IMG/VR virus record: IMGVR_UViG_3300046474_000593
Span: 1-55,817 of that record
Length of the DNA stretch: 55,817 nt
Direction: 5' to 3' (one strand)
Source of the DNA: a virus
Shown: positions 46,576 to 54,547 of the stretch, piece by piece
How positions within the stretch are numbered: position 1 is the stretch's first letter
How the letters are laid out: every line of letters starts with the position of its first letter
Program-made: the position numbers and the translations under genes
The notes under the pieces: generated by a model
Database searches by the model: none
What the model was told of the DNA's origin: nothing
The model's input: the letters and a program-made list of their open reading frames with translations, nothing else

Positions 46576-47640
46576 ATGACCCCTTCCCATCAGATACTGG
46601 TCGGCGACTGCATCGACATGATGCGGACTCTGCCCGACCAGTCAGTGCAGTGCTGCGTAACCAGCCCGCCCTACTTCGGGCTGCGGGATTACGGTGTTGA
46701 CGGGCAGATCGGCCTCGAGCAAACACCGGGCGAGTTCATCGGGCGGCTGGTCGAAGTGTTCCGCGAAGTGCGCCGAGTACTCCGCAACGACGGCACAGCT
46801 TGGGTGAACATGGGTGACAGCTATGCGGCGCGCTCAACGGGGAATCTGTCATTTCGACGTGATAGAGCTGCCGTCTCGCCAGATCGTGCACCGCTGGCAG
46901 AAGGGATCAAGGTCAAGGACATGATGGGGATGCCTTGGCGGCTGGCCTTTGCACTCCAAGATGACGGCTGGTACCTGCGTCAGGACATCATCTGGCACAA
47001 GCCGAACCCGATGCCAGAAAGCGTACGAGACCGGTGCACTAAGTCGCACGAATACATTTTCCTGCTCAGCAAATCGCAGAAGTACTACTTCGACCAAGGC
47101 GCGATCCTCGAACCCTGTTCGCCGAACACTCACAACCGGCTTTCGCAAGATGTCCTCGCACAGATCGGCAGCGACCGGGCCAACGGCGGGGCCAAGAGCA
47201 ACGGTAACATGAAGGCGGTGGCCAGGAAATCGAACGGCGTTGGCTGGGGCCATGGCACCGACGGTGATGAGCGCGGCCGGGGCCGGATCAAAGACAACGA
47301 GTCAATGAATTCCGCCCTTGCGGTGATGCCGAACGAGCGAAACAAGCGCACCGTCTGGACGGTACCGACACACAGCTTCAAGGGCGCCCACTTCGCTACC
47401 TTCCCGCCCGACCTGATCCGGCCATGCATTCTGGCCGGGGCCCCTCGCGGCGGTGTTGTACTCGACCCGTTCGGCGGTGCCGGTACCACGGCGGTGGTCG
47501 CCATGCAGGAGGGTCGCAAGTCAGTGCTTTGCGAGCTCAATCCAGAGTACGCCGCCATGGCCGAGCGCCGGATCGCGGCGGCCTGGCTCGACGGCGCAGC
47601 GCAGATGGATGTGTTTCACGATTCGCTGCCAGCCGCCTAA
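46576..47640 (+). CDS. DNA methyltransferase (N4-cytosine/N6-adenine, beta class)
   Basis: A 354-aa methyltransferase. The catalytic TSPPYFG motif is near the N-terminus (SPPY at residues 30-33, most often N4-cytosine or N6-adenine). The SAM motif LDPFGGAGTTAVVA is near the C-terminus, the beta-class order. A central variable region probably holds the target-recognition part. No restriction enzyme is adjacent, so it is probably an orphan that protects phage DNA. Confidence 0.9.
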   Translation: MTPSHQILVGDCIDMMRTLPDQSVQCCVTSPPYFGLRDYGVDGQIGLEQTPGEFIGRLVEVFREVRRVLRNDGTAWVNMGDSYAARSTGNLSFRRDRAAVSPDRAPLAEGIKVKDMMGMPWRLAFALQDDGWYLRQDIIWHKPNPMPESVRDRCTKSHEYIFLLSKSQKYYFDQGAILEPCSPNTHNRLSQDVLAQIGSDRANGGAKSNGNMKAVARKSNGVGWGHGTDGDERGRGRIKDNESMNSALAVMPNERNKRTVWTVPTHSFKGAHFATFPPDLIRPCILAGAPRGGVVLDPFGGAGTTAVVAMQEGRKSVLCELNPEYAAMAERRIAAAWLDGAAQMDVFHDSLPAA

Positions 47641-47683
47641 CCCCACCCCCTTCCAACTCAACCTCACCCTTCCGGGAGGCCCT

Positions 47684-47845
47684 ATGTCATCCAAAGGAAA
47701 GCTCGCCGCGGGCTACATGGAGCTTCACTTTTTCTGCTCCTACTGTCAGCGCCCGCGCACCAAAGGCAACCATGACAAATGCAGCAAAGCCCGGCAGCGG
47801 GAACACGCACGGAGGAATGAGCATGACAGCCAAGTTATCGCCTGA
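47684..47845 (+). CDS. 53-aa zinc-finger-like protein
   Basis: A small basic protein with CSYCQRPRTKGNHDKC, a Cys/His pattern likely to bind zinc. GGGAGG precedes its ATG. It overlaps the next gene's start in another frame. Confidence 0.6.
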   Translation: MSSKGKLAAGYMELHFFCSYCQRPRTKGNHDKCSKARQREHARRNEHDSQVIA

Positions 47846-48146
47846 CTCGGTCGGGCTGATTTTCAACATGCACGCAGAGGGCAATTCGATTGACGACATC
47901 GCCGCCGCAGTCGGCTGTTCATACCCGACCGTCGTGCGCTACCTCAACGCCGCCGGGATCGTGCTCGGCAACAAGGGCAAGCCCAAACAGCTCACGACTG
48001 AGTACCTGACGATGGCGCTCGACATGCGCGCCGCCGGTTCAACCTGGCACGACGTCGAGCGCCATATCGGCTTCCACCGCAAAACATTCCAAGGCGAGCT
48101 TCGTTCAATGAAGCGCGCCAGCCAATCACCGCACCTCACCTCGTAA
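47823..48146 (+). CDS. HTH DNA-binding protein
   Basis: A 107-aa protein with two helix-turn-helix-like units (GNSIDDIAAAVGCSYPTVVRYLNAAGIVLG and GSTWHDVERHIGFHRKTFQGELRSMKR). Start 47823 has GGAGG 7 nt upstream. It lies 10 bp before DGR target 2 and could help regulate it. Confidence 0.68.
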   Translation: MTAKLSPDSVGLIFNMHAEGNSIDDIAAAVGCSYPTVVRYLNAAGIVLGNKGKPKQLTTEYLTMALDMRAAGSTWHDVERHIGFHRKTFQGELRSMKRASQSPHLTS

Positions 48147-48156
48147 GGAACACACA

Positions 48157-48762
48157 ATGAAGACCAAAACGATTTCCATTGAGGCTGACGGCCTCAAGAT
48201 CAAAGGAACCTCTGAGCGGATGGTGCAGGTGCTGATGGCTAGCCTGCTCGCCCAGACCCTGCCGCCGGCGGCCAATGTTCAACCTGTCCAGGTCGCAGCA
48301 GGTGTTCCCGCGCTCGGCACAGAATGGCCAGGCCAAGGCGGTTTCAACGGTGGGTTCATACCAGCTCGCGGCGATGTCCCTGCGCACTATCTGATCATCG
48401 CTGCCAATGATGTTGGTGACCATGAGTGGGGAAATCGCGGCAAAGAATCAGGCGCCACCAGCAAGACTGACGGACACGCGAACAGCGTCATCCTGCTGGC
48501 TGATGGAGGTCATCCTGCAGCAGAGGCCGCTGATGAATACACCGCCGACGGACACACGGACTTCTACCTGCCCGCCTGTGCCGAGCTGTACCACTGCTGG
48601 GTGAACGTGCCGGACCTGTTCGCGAAAGACACCTGGTACTGGTCATCTTCGCAGCGCTCCGCCAACGGCGCGTTCGGCATGCACTTCGGTGGTGGCGGTC
48701 AGGACTACTACGGCAAGGACGCCACCGCGCGCGTCCGCCCCGTCCGCAGATACTTTATTTAA
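48157..48762 (+). CDS. DGR target protein 2 (CLec / DUF1566-like fold)
   Basis: A 201-aa protein with the same layout as target 1: short N-terminal part (MKTKTISIEADGLKIKGTSERMVQVLMASLLAQTLPP), GQGGFNGGF, HTDFYLPACAELYHCW, then TWYWSSSQRS and the variable repeat ending ARVRPVRRYFI. It has no signal peptide, membrane helix or tail domain. A terminator follows 33 bp after its stop. It is immediately upstream of target 3. Confidence 0.9.
   Translation: MKTKTISIEADGLKIKGTSERMVQVLMASLLAQTLPPAANVQPVQVAAGVPALGTEWPGQGGFNGGFIPARGDVPAHYLIIAANDVGDHEWGNRGKESGATSKTDGHANSVILLADGGHPAAEAADEYTADGHTDFYLPACAELYHCWVNVPDLFAKDTWYWSSSQRSANGAFGMHFGGGGQDYYGKDATARVRPVRRYFI
48649..48751 (+). repeat. DGR variable repeat 2 (VR2)
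   Basis: 103 nt aligned gap-free to the template; I count 17 differences, all at template adenines (for example AAC-to-GGC, AAC-to-CAC, AAC-to-TAC, GAT-to-GGT, GAC-to-GGC). It is the most diversified of the three repeats. Confidence 0.95.
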
Positions 48763-48795
48763 TCCTTCATTCATCCGTTCTTGATCCGGCACCGG

Positions 48796-48815
48796 GGCGC
48801 AGCAGCGCCTTTTTT
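48796..48815 (+). terminator. intrinsic terminator between DGR targets 2 and 3
   Basis: Stem GGCGC/GCGCC with loop AGCA and six T. It ends 25 nt before the start of target 3. Confidence 0.7.
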
Positions 48816-48840
48816 GTTGCCTTCGAAAAGAGGAAAGACC

Positions 48841-49461
48841 ATGTCCGCAGCAGAGCAAGTCGCACCAGCAGCCATCCTCCCGGAAATCGGCCAGCCTTTC
48901 GGTGGCGGGTTCTTCACCGGCATCACCCGTGACCCGGGCACCGGCAAACGTTACCTGAACATCACCGTCGGTGCGGCTCACGAACTGGTCGGTGCCTGGG
49001 GCGAGTACGGCGTGAAGATCGAAGGCGCCGACAGCTTCACCAGCAGTCGGGCCAACACCGAAGCCATGGCAGCCGCAGGCAGCGAACTGGCACAGAAGGT
49101 TATGGCGCTGGATATCGGTGGACATACCGACTGGGCGATCCCGGCGCGTGACGTGCAGGAGCTGCAGTACCGCCATTTCAAGCCGACCACCGAAACGAAC
49201 TGGCAATACGGACGCAGCGGTGACAACCCGAACAGCGAGCCTGTCGGGCTGCTGCACACCGAAGAGTCGCCAGCACAGACCACGTTGGCCGTCTTTCAGG
49301 CTGGCAGCGCTGAAGCCTTCAAGCCAACCTGGTACTGGTCATCTTCGCAGCGCTCCGCCTACACCGCATTCTACATGACCTTCGTTGATGGCACTCAGCT
49401 CAACCTCGCCAAGAGCGTCACCGCGCGCGTCCGCCCCGTCCGCAGTCAATTGATTGATTAA
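48841..49461 (+). CDS. DGR target protein 3 (CLec fold)
   Basis: A 206-aa protein. The core differs from targets 1 and 2 (FGGGFFTGITRDPGTGKRYLNITVG; HTDWAIPARDVQELQYRHFKPTT), but the end is the same: TWYWSSSQRS, a variable repeat, ARVRPVRSQLID. GAGG lies 7 nt before the ATG. It has no signal peptide or tail domain and is probably a soluble binding protein. It is directly upstream of the avd-like gene. Confidence 0.9.
   Translation: MSAAEQVAPAAILPEIGQPFGGGFFTGITRDPGTGKRYLNITVGAAHELVGAWGEYGVKIEGADSFTSSRANTEAMAAAGSELAQKVMALDIGGHTDWAIPARDVQELQYRHFKPTTETNWQYGRSGDNPNSEPVGLLHTEESPAQTTLAVFQAGSAEAFKPTWYWSSSQRSAYTAFYMTFVDGTQLNLAKSVTARVRPVRSQLID
49345..49445 (+). repeat. DGR variable repeat 3 (VR3)
   Basis: 101 nt aligned gap-free to the template; I count 14 differences, all at template adenines (AAC-to-TAC, AAC-to-ACC, GAT-to-GTT, AAC-to-CTC, GAC-to-GCC and others). 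Confidence 0.95.
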
Positions 49462-49475
49462 TTTGCTTATTTAAT

Positions 49476-49493
49476 CCGGCCGCTTGCGGCCGG
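49476..49493 (+). repeat. hairpin 30 nt downstream of VR3
   Basis: Stem CCGGCCG/CGGCCGG with loop CTTG. Hairpins just after the variable repeat are needed for homing in the Bordetella DGR, so this could have that role; the other two targets have less perfect hairpins. Confidence 0.5.
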
Positions 49494-49518
49494 TTGCTCT
49501 TCATGGAGATTCACCGCA

Positions 49519-49875
49519 ATGGGAATGCATACAGAATTGAGCATCTACAAGGTGTCACTGGGCCTGCTCCAGATGGCGACGAACCTCACCCGCAACATCC
49601 CCCGAGATCTCAAGCAGTCTCTCGGGAAGCGCGTCATCGATGAGTGCATCGACGTGCTGATGTTGATTGCCCGGGCCAACTCGACCCGGGACAAGCACCC
49701 ACACCTGACCCTGCTGGTAGAGAAGGTCCAGGTCATCGAGTTCCTGATGCGACTCTTCAAGGAGAGTCGGTTCATCAGTGTCGGGCAGCATGCCACTTCG
49801 ATAGAGGTTACTTCCTCGATCGGTAAACAGGCCACTGCCTGGAAACGCGCCACCCCAACCGCGCCCGCCATCTGA
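49519..49875 (+). CDS. avd: Avd-like DGR accessory protein
   Basis: A 118-aa basic, all-helical protein with the composition and length of the DGR accessory variability determinant (a four-helix bundle of the S23 family). It starts LSIYKVSLGLLQMATNLTRNIPRD and continues KRVIDECIDVLMLIARAN and LLVEKVQVIEFLMRLFKES. In known DGRs Avd binds the reverse transcriptase and template RNA and is required for mutagenic cDNA synthesis. It sits between target 3 and the template, as usual. Confidence 0.85.
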   Translation: MGMHTELSIYKVSLGLLQMATNLTRNIPRDLKQSLGKRVIDECIDVLMLIARANSTRDKHPHLTLLVEKVQVIEFLMRLFKESRFISVGQHATSIEVTSSIGKQATAWKRATPTAPAI

Positions 49876-50046
49876 GAGTCACGGCTTTCAGGTCTGTGCG
49901 AATTGAATCTGGTCGTGCCGCTGACCTCTGGGTCACCGCCATGCGCATCAGAGATACCGACGGCCTAAAGAGTCCGTGCAGGTCTCGCGCAGTTTCCTTG
50001 CTGATCGGCTCTGCCTTCGGCTTGGCGACGTAGATAGCACGATAGG

Positions 50047-50150
50047 TCGCAGCGCTCCGCCAACAACGCATTCAACATGAACTTCGATGATGGCAATCAG
50101 AACAACAACGACAAGAACAACACCGCGCGCGTCCGCCCCGTCCGCAGATT
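50047..50150 (+). repeat. DGR template repeat (TR)
   Basis: 104 nt that matches all three variable repeats except at adenines. It is AAC/AAG-rich in the variable part (about 28 adenines across 20 codons) and ends in the same GC-rich block as the VRs. Read in the VR frame it would encode SQRSANNAFNMNFDDGNQNN and similar Asn-rich text, the typical DGR template. It has no start codon or frame of its own as a target and overlaps the start of the reverse transcriptase gene by 64 nt. Confidence 0.95.
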
Positions 50151-51247
50151 CGAATGTTGGTCCCTACCCGTTCAGCGAGCTTGTTCAGGCCTATTACGAC
50201 TGCCGCCGCTCGAAGCGCAACAGCGCCAGTGCATTGGCTTTCGAAATGGACCTGGAGCGCAACCTGATCGGCCTACACGACGACCTGATCGCCGGCGCCT
50301 ACCGGCCAGGCCGCTCGATATGCTTCGTGGTCACCCGACCGAAAGCCCGAGAGGTTTGGGCCGCTGCCTTCCGGGACCGCGTCGTCCACCACCTGCTGTA
50401 CAACCGTGTGGTCCCGCGCTTCTACGCCAGCTTCATAGCTGACAGTTGCGCGTGCATTCCCGGGCGCGGCACGCTGTACGCCGCCACCCGGCTTGAGGCG
50501 AAGATCCGCAGTGCCAGTCAGAACTGGTCGAAGCCATGCTGGTATCTCAAGCTGGACCTGGCCAACTTCTTCGTCGCGATCGACAAAGAGGTTCTGCGCA
50601 AGCAGCTGGCCGCCAAGATCACCGAGCCCTGGTGGCTGGCACTCGCCGAACAGATCCTTATGCACGACCCTCGCGAAGACTACGAGGTGCGCAGCCCGGC
50701 CCATCTGTTCAACCGGGTACCGCAGCACAAGCGGCTCACCGCGCAACCTGCCCGGCTTGGCCTGCCCATCGGCAACCTGTCGTCGCAGTTCTTCGCCAAT
50801 GTGTACCTCGATGCGCTGGATCAGTTCGCCAAGCACCGGTTGGGCGCCAAGCATTACGTCCGCTACGTCGATGATTTCGTGTTCCTGCACGAGTCACCAC
50901 AACAGCTCAACGCCTGGCTGGCAGAGGTTGAAGCGTTTCTGCCCAGCCTCGGCGCCAAACTGAACCCGAGCAAAACTATCCTCCAGCCCGTGGATCGCGG
51001 CGTCGACTTCGTTGGCCACGTCATCAAGCCGTGGCGCCGATCAACCCGTAAGCGGTCACTGGCCCAGGCACTGAAGCGCACCGCTGCTGCACCGGCCGAA
51101 GATCTGCGCGAAACCGCCAACAGCTACTTCGGCCTGCTCAGTCAGGCCAGTCACAGCGAGAAAGACCGGGAGAAGCTGGCCAACGTCGTCCTGCGGCGCG
51201 GCCACGCAGTAAACGGCGCGCTGACCAAGACCTACCCGAAGAAATAA
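50087..51247 (+). CDS. DGR reverse transcriptase
   Basis: A 386-aa group II-intron/DGR-type reverse transcriptase. Visible motifs are RDRVVHHLLYNRVV, KLDLANFFVAIDKEVL (first catalytic Asp region), LPIGNLSSQFFANVYLD with the DGR/retron-type SQ motif, and YVDDF (Tyr260-Asp263) as the active site, then FVGHVIKP. Upstream the frame is closed by TGA at 50078-50080. The only plausible starts are the ATG pair at 50087/50090, which lies inside the template repeat, with no clear ribosome site. It would make the adenine-mutated cDNA from TR. Confidence 0.92.
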   Translation: MMAIRTTTTRTTPRASAPSADSNVGPYPFSELVQAYYDCRRSKRNSASALAFEMDLERNLIGLHDDLIAGAYRPGRSICFVVTRPKAREVWAAAFRDRVVHHLLYNRVVPRFYASFIADSCACIPGRGTLYAATRLEAKIRSASQNWSKPCWYLKLDLANFFVAIDKEVLRKQLAAKITEPWWLALAEQILMHDPREDYEVRSPAHLFNRVPQHKRLTAQPARLGLPIGNLSSQFFANVYLDALDQFAKHRLGAKHYVRYVDDFVFLHESPQQLNAWLAEVEAFLPSLGAKLNPSKTILQPVDRGVDFVGHVIKPWRRSTRKRSLAQALKRTAAAPAEDLRETANSYFGLLSQASHSEKDREKLANVVLRRGHAVNGALTKTYPKK

Positions 51248-51321
51248 GCAAGGTCATTACCAGAACACTACGCCGCCCTTGTCGGGCTATCGATGATTGC
51301 AGATTGGCAGGAGATCTTGAG

Positions 51322-51681
51322 ATGGATGATGTGAAGAGATACCGATTCAAAGGTGCGGCAGGCGAATACGTCTATGCAAACGACTTCGACGCCGCACTGG
51401 CCCGTGAGGCTGCGCTGCGGGAAGAGCTGGCAGATCGAGAAGCAGATGTCAGAGCGCATGCAGGTAGAAGAGTAGCCGCCGAGCAGCGGAATGCGATCGC
51501 GACCGAAGTCTTCAGCGCACTTCAAGATGATCCACGGCTCTGGATAATGATTTCTTCTGACACGGCCGTAAAGATCAACGAATTTCTCAAGCATAAACCC
51601 ACCGAATCAGGAGCAAGCGATAAAAAGTGCTGTGACCGATTTCCAAAATGCATATGCGGCGAAGGAGCTGATGGGCTATGA
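51322..51681 (+). CDS. early protein with C-terminal Cys cluster, unknown function
   Basis: A 119-aa protein (MDDVKRYRFKGAAGEYVYANDFDAALAREAALREELADREADVR) common in style to phage accessory proteins, ending in KKCCDRFPKCICGEG. GGAG lies 8 nt upstream. It is the first gene after the reverse transcriptase. Confidence 0.65.
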   Translation: MDDVKRYRFKGAAGEYVYANDFDAALAREAALREELADREADVRAHAGRRVAAEQRNAIATEVFSALQDDPRLWIMISSDTAVKINEFLKHKPTESGASDKKCCDRFPKCICGEGADGL

Positions 51682-52256
51682 CCAACAAACTCGAAATCGA
51701 CCGGAAACTGGCGGAGCGCCTTGAGCGCGCTTTGAACCAAGTCGGCGTGCAGGATCATTTGTGCGATTACGCCCTGGTTGCAAACATGAAACGAGAGCTG
51801 CGCGCCCTACTCGCCGCCCCAGTCGTCGAGCGCCAAGAGCCGGTGCCACTGACAGCGGTCGCAGTGCTGCGAGATGATGAAGATGGTGGCCTTGAACCGG
51901 AATGGCTGCTTGAAGGAGGCACCGCCGAACTATTCGAAGGTGCTGTACTTCTGATCGCTGATCTTGATCAGACTCTTTGCGAGGAAGATGGACACTGCAC
52001 CCTGTATCGCGAGCAGCCCGCGCCGGTAGCGGTGGTGAGCTTGCGCAATTTCGCCAATGCCATGATTGATATCGCGCTTGAAGGCTGCGACGCCGACGGG
52101 GCACAGATTCAGGAGCTTGCAGTAGAGCATGGCCTGCTGAAGCCTGAGCATCGCACCGAACGCTGCGGCGATGCCTGTTCCTGCGCTGAATACGCTGACT
52201 TCCCGGTTGAGTGCTTTCGCAAGGCCGATGAGCTGAATCAATCCAGCGCAAGCTGA
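51678..52256 (+). CDS. early accessory protein, unknown function
   Basis: A 192-aa protein; the N-terminus MTNKLEIDRKLAERLERALNQ is helical, the C-terminal third has CGDACSCAEYADFPVECF. The layout resembles the phage Ea22-type accessory proteins. It overlaps the previous gene by 4 bp. Confidence 0.62.
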   Translation: MTNKLEIDRKLAERLERALNQVGVQDHLCDYALVANMKRELRALLAAPVVERQEPVPLTAVAVLRDDEDGGLEPEWLLEGGTAELFEGAVLLIADLDQTLCEEDGHCTLYREQPAPVAVVSLRNFANAMIDIALEGCDADGAQIQELAVEHGLLKPEHRTERCGDACSCAEYADFPVECFRKADELNQSSAS

Positions 52257-52327
52257 TCGCCCCTCTCGCAATTTCGCAGTAACTCCCTTCCCTTCAAAGT
52301 CAGCCGCTATAGCGGCAAGGACGACTC

Positions 52328-53224
52328 ATGCCCAGAAAAAACCACCTGATCGTCGACTCAGGTTGCACTCAGGATAACGAGCGCTGGGCGCTCTCGGCCT
52401 GCGGCCTGAACGAAGAATCCGAAGTTGAGTGGGACGGCACCCACCAGCGCGACTTTGTCAGCTGCAAGCGATGTTTGGCGAAAATGGCCAAGCCACGCCC
52501 GGCTCCTGAACCCTTCCATAAAGAGCGGCCCATTCTTTTCAGCGGGTCCATGGTTCGCGCGATTTTGTCCGGGCAGAAAACGGTCACGCGCCGGCTGGTC
52601 AAAGGCAACCAGATCCCGAGCCGCAGCAAATCTGACTCACCGGAACACCAGTGGATCGCCGTTGTTCAAGACCATCCGCGCTGGGGGTTCGCTGCTTTCG
52701 GTGCAACTGAGGAGAAATGCGCGGCTGAACTGGTCATGTACGGCGGCTGCCCCTATGGACGGCGAGGCGATCGCCTATGGGTGCGCGAGACGTGGTACTG
52801 CGATCACAACGAGGTCATGTGCGGACCCTACCTCAAACCGGACGACTTGGATGTGAGCGAGGCACGCGACGACGGCACGCTGGTGTACGCCGCCGACGGG
52901 CTGACCCCATATGAAACCGATCAGTCAGTTTGGAAGCCGAGCATCCACATGCCGCGCTGGGCCAGCCGCATCATTCTGGAAATCACCGACGTACGCGTCG
53001 AACGGTTGCAGGACATCAGCGATAACGAGATCGAAGCTGAGGGGATTGATCTCGATGCGCTGTCAGATGGGCAGGACCGGTACGACATGTGCCATGCCGG
53101 CTCAGGTGCTGATGGCCGTCCGACCTTGCGAACTGCATGGCGCCACCTTTGGGAATCCACCGGTGGCGACTGGGCCGCCAACCCTTGGGTCTGGGTCGTC
53201 GAGTTCAAGAGGGTGACGCAATGA
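52328..53224 (+). CDS. ASCH-like domain phage protein
   Basis: A 298-aa protein with an N-terminal Cys-containing segment (SGCTQDNERWALSACG..CKRCLAKM) and then ILFSGSMVRAILSGQKTVTRRLVKGNQIPS, the hallmark of ASCH-like phage proteins. It ends WANNPWVWVVEFKRV-like. ASCH domains may bind RNA or nucleotides; relatives are sometimes annotated as morphogenetic protein, without proof. Confidence 0.75.
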   Translation: MPRKNHLIVDSGCTQDNERWALSACGLNEESEVEWDGTHQRDFVSCKRCLAKMAKPRPAPEPFHKERPILFSGSMVRAILSGQKTVTRRLVKGNQIPSRSKSDSPEHQWIAVVQDHPRWGFAAFGATEEKCAAELVMYGGCPYGRRGDRLWVRETWYCDHNEVMCGPYLKPDDLDVSEARDDGTLVYAADGLTPYETDQSVWKPSIHMPRWASRIILEITDVRVERLQDISDNEIEAEGIDLDALSDGQDRYDMCHAGSGADGRPTLRTAWRHLWESTGGDWAANPWVWVVEFKRVTQ

Positions 53225-53370
53225 CTCACCAACCCAAAGGCGGTATGTGTCGCACCTGCGTCCACGCCCACCGCAATTGCAGCCACCTTCCCTTCAGCAC
53301 CATGCCGGCGCTCGCCCGGGACGCTCAGACCGTGATCGTCCGCTGCACTGAATTCCAGCGCCGCAAGTAA
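53221..53370 (+). CDS. 49-aa Cys/His-rich early protein
   Basis: A small protein with CRTCVHAHRNCSHLPF and RCTEF; possible zinc binding. It overlaps the ASCH gene stop by 4 bp. Confidence 0.65.
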   Translation: MTHQPKGGMCRTCVHAHRNCSHLPFSTMPALARDAQTVIVRCTEFQRRK

Positions 53371-53420
53371 CCCCGCCCCATTTATCCCTGCTTGCCGCCG
53401 CGCGCGGCCGGAGCATCCCT

Positions 53421-53615
53421 ATGTCTCGCATTGAAGAAAGAGAAGGCTGGAACCTGGCTGATCAGTTGATCGAGGCCGGGCGTTTGGTAGATCCGATATT
53501 CGGCGGCGTCGAGCGGGTCATCGCGAACATCCAGCGTACCGCGGCAGAACGGCCTGAGAGTTACCGGACAGGCATCCAAAGACGAATTGAGGCAGAACGC
53601 CATGTCCAGCATTGA
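53421..53615 (+). CDS. small early protein, unknown function
   Basis: A 64-aa protein (MSRIEEREGWNLADQLIEAGRLVDPIFGGVERVIANIQ) with GGAG 7 nt upstream, overlapping the next gene by 14 bp. No family was recognised. Confidence 0.6.
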   Translation: MSRIEEREGWNLADQLIEAGRLVDPIFGGVERVIANIQRTAAERPESYRTGIQRRIEAERHVQH

Positions 53616-53814
53616 TGTGCACGAACGCAGACCAGACGGCGCCGTCGGCAAGCTGCTCGATGTTATCGACCGCCAGCCTGAGCACCGCAAGACCGGTCAA
53701 TTCGTCGAGTTCGACGGCGAGATGCACCCGGTCCTGACCGGAATCCGCAACTTCATCATCGTCACCAAAGAGCGCTGGGCGCGGGTGTCGGCTGCTACCT
53801 GGAGAAAATCATGA
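53602..53814 (+). CDS. small early protein, unknown function
   Basis: A 70-aa protein (MSSIDVHERRPDGAVGKLLDVIDRQPEHRKTGQFVEF) with GAGG upstream and a 4-bp overlap with the next gene. No family was recognised. Confidence 0.6.
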   Translation: MSSIDVHERRPDGAVGKLLDVIDRQPEHRKTGQFVEFDGEMHPVLTGIRNFIIVTKERWARVSAATWRKS

Positions 53815-54119
53815 GCGAACGCCAAAGCGCTAAAGAAGCACTCGAAAACATGACCCAGAAGGACTGGGAGATTGTCGGGCTGAAAGCGACAGGCGCACAG
53901 CAGGCGCAGATGATCGAGCACCTTCGTGGCGGCTCGATCCCCTGCTACACCACCACCGATATCGCCAATGCTGATGCCGATGGCTTCAGGAATGGATTTG
54001 CAACGGCCATCAAATCGCTACCGGAGCAGCAGTACTTCACCAACTGGGCAGCATATACCGAATGGCGCTCTGCACAGATCGAAGCACTTGGTGATTACGG
54101 CGCCGAGGTGAAGCCATGA
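53811..54119 (+). CDS. early protein, unknown function
   Basis: A 102-aa protein with a helical N-terminus (SERQSAKEALENMTQKDWEIVGLKATGAQQAQMIEHLRGG), an aromatic-rich C-terminus and 4-bp overlaps on both sides. Confidence 0.62.
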   Translation: MSERQSAKEALENMTQKDWEIVGLKATGAQQAQMIEHLRGGSIPCYTTTDIANADADGFRNGFATAIKSLPEQQYFTNWAAYTEWRSAQIEALGDYGAEVKP

Positions 54120-54547
54120 GAAACCTGTTTCAGGAAACGCACGCCAGCTTCAAGAACTTCCACCGGAGCCTGTGCGCCCGGTTCGGCTATGTCCACGATG
54201 ATCGAGACTGGCAGCGCGACCAGGTATCGCTGGAGGAACATATCGCCGGGCAACTCAATGACCTGAAGGCCAAAACCGAAAAATGGTGCGGCTATGGCGA
54301 TAACCACCGCATGCATACGTTTTACGGCAATGCCGAGGCGATAACGGAGCTTGGAAACGTAATCTGTGCAGTCGAGGGATTCCGCGAAGCGCTGATGACA
54401 ATCCTCGATTCTTCGAGCGACGGCGCGGCGCGAAAATGCGCTTCCGATGCACTGGCAGTACATAAGCAGATCTGGGCCAACACGCGCAGGACTGACGAAA
54501 CGAGTGGAGAGGGTTTAGATGAACAAATCAACGACAGAGACCATTGA
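54116..54547 (+). CDS. early protein, unknown function
   Basis: A 143-aa protein (MRNLFQETHASFKNFHRSLCARFGYVHDDRDWQRDQVSLEEH), mostly helical, acidic at the end. Its last 29 bp overlap the AlpA-like gene. No family was recognised. Confidence 0.62.
   Translation: MRNLFQETHASFKNFHRSLCARFGYVHDDRDWQRDQVSLEEHIAGQLNDLKAKTEKWCGYGDNHRMHTFYGNAEAITELGNVICAVEGFREALMTILDSSSDGAARKCASDALAVHKQIWANTRRTDETSGEGLDEQINDRDH

Noticed and set aside
40044-51247. Retron or abortive-infection reverse transcriptase instead of DGR
   Set aside because: The matched TR/VR set with adenine-only changes and an Avd-like gene define a DGR; no retron-type non-coding RNA was seen.
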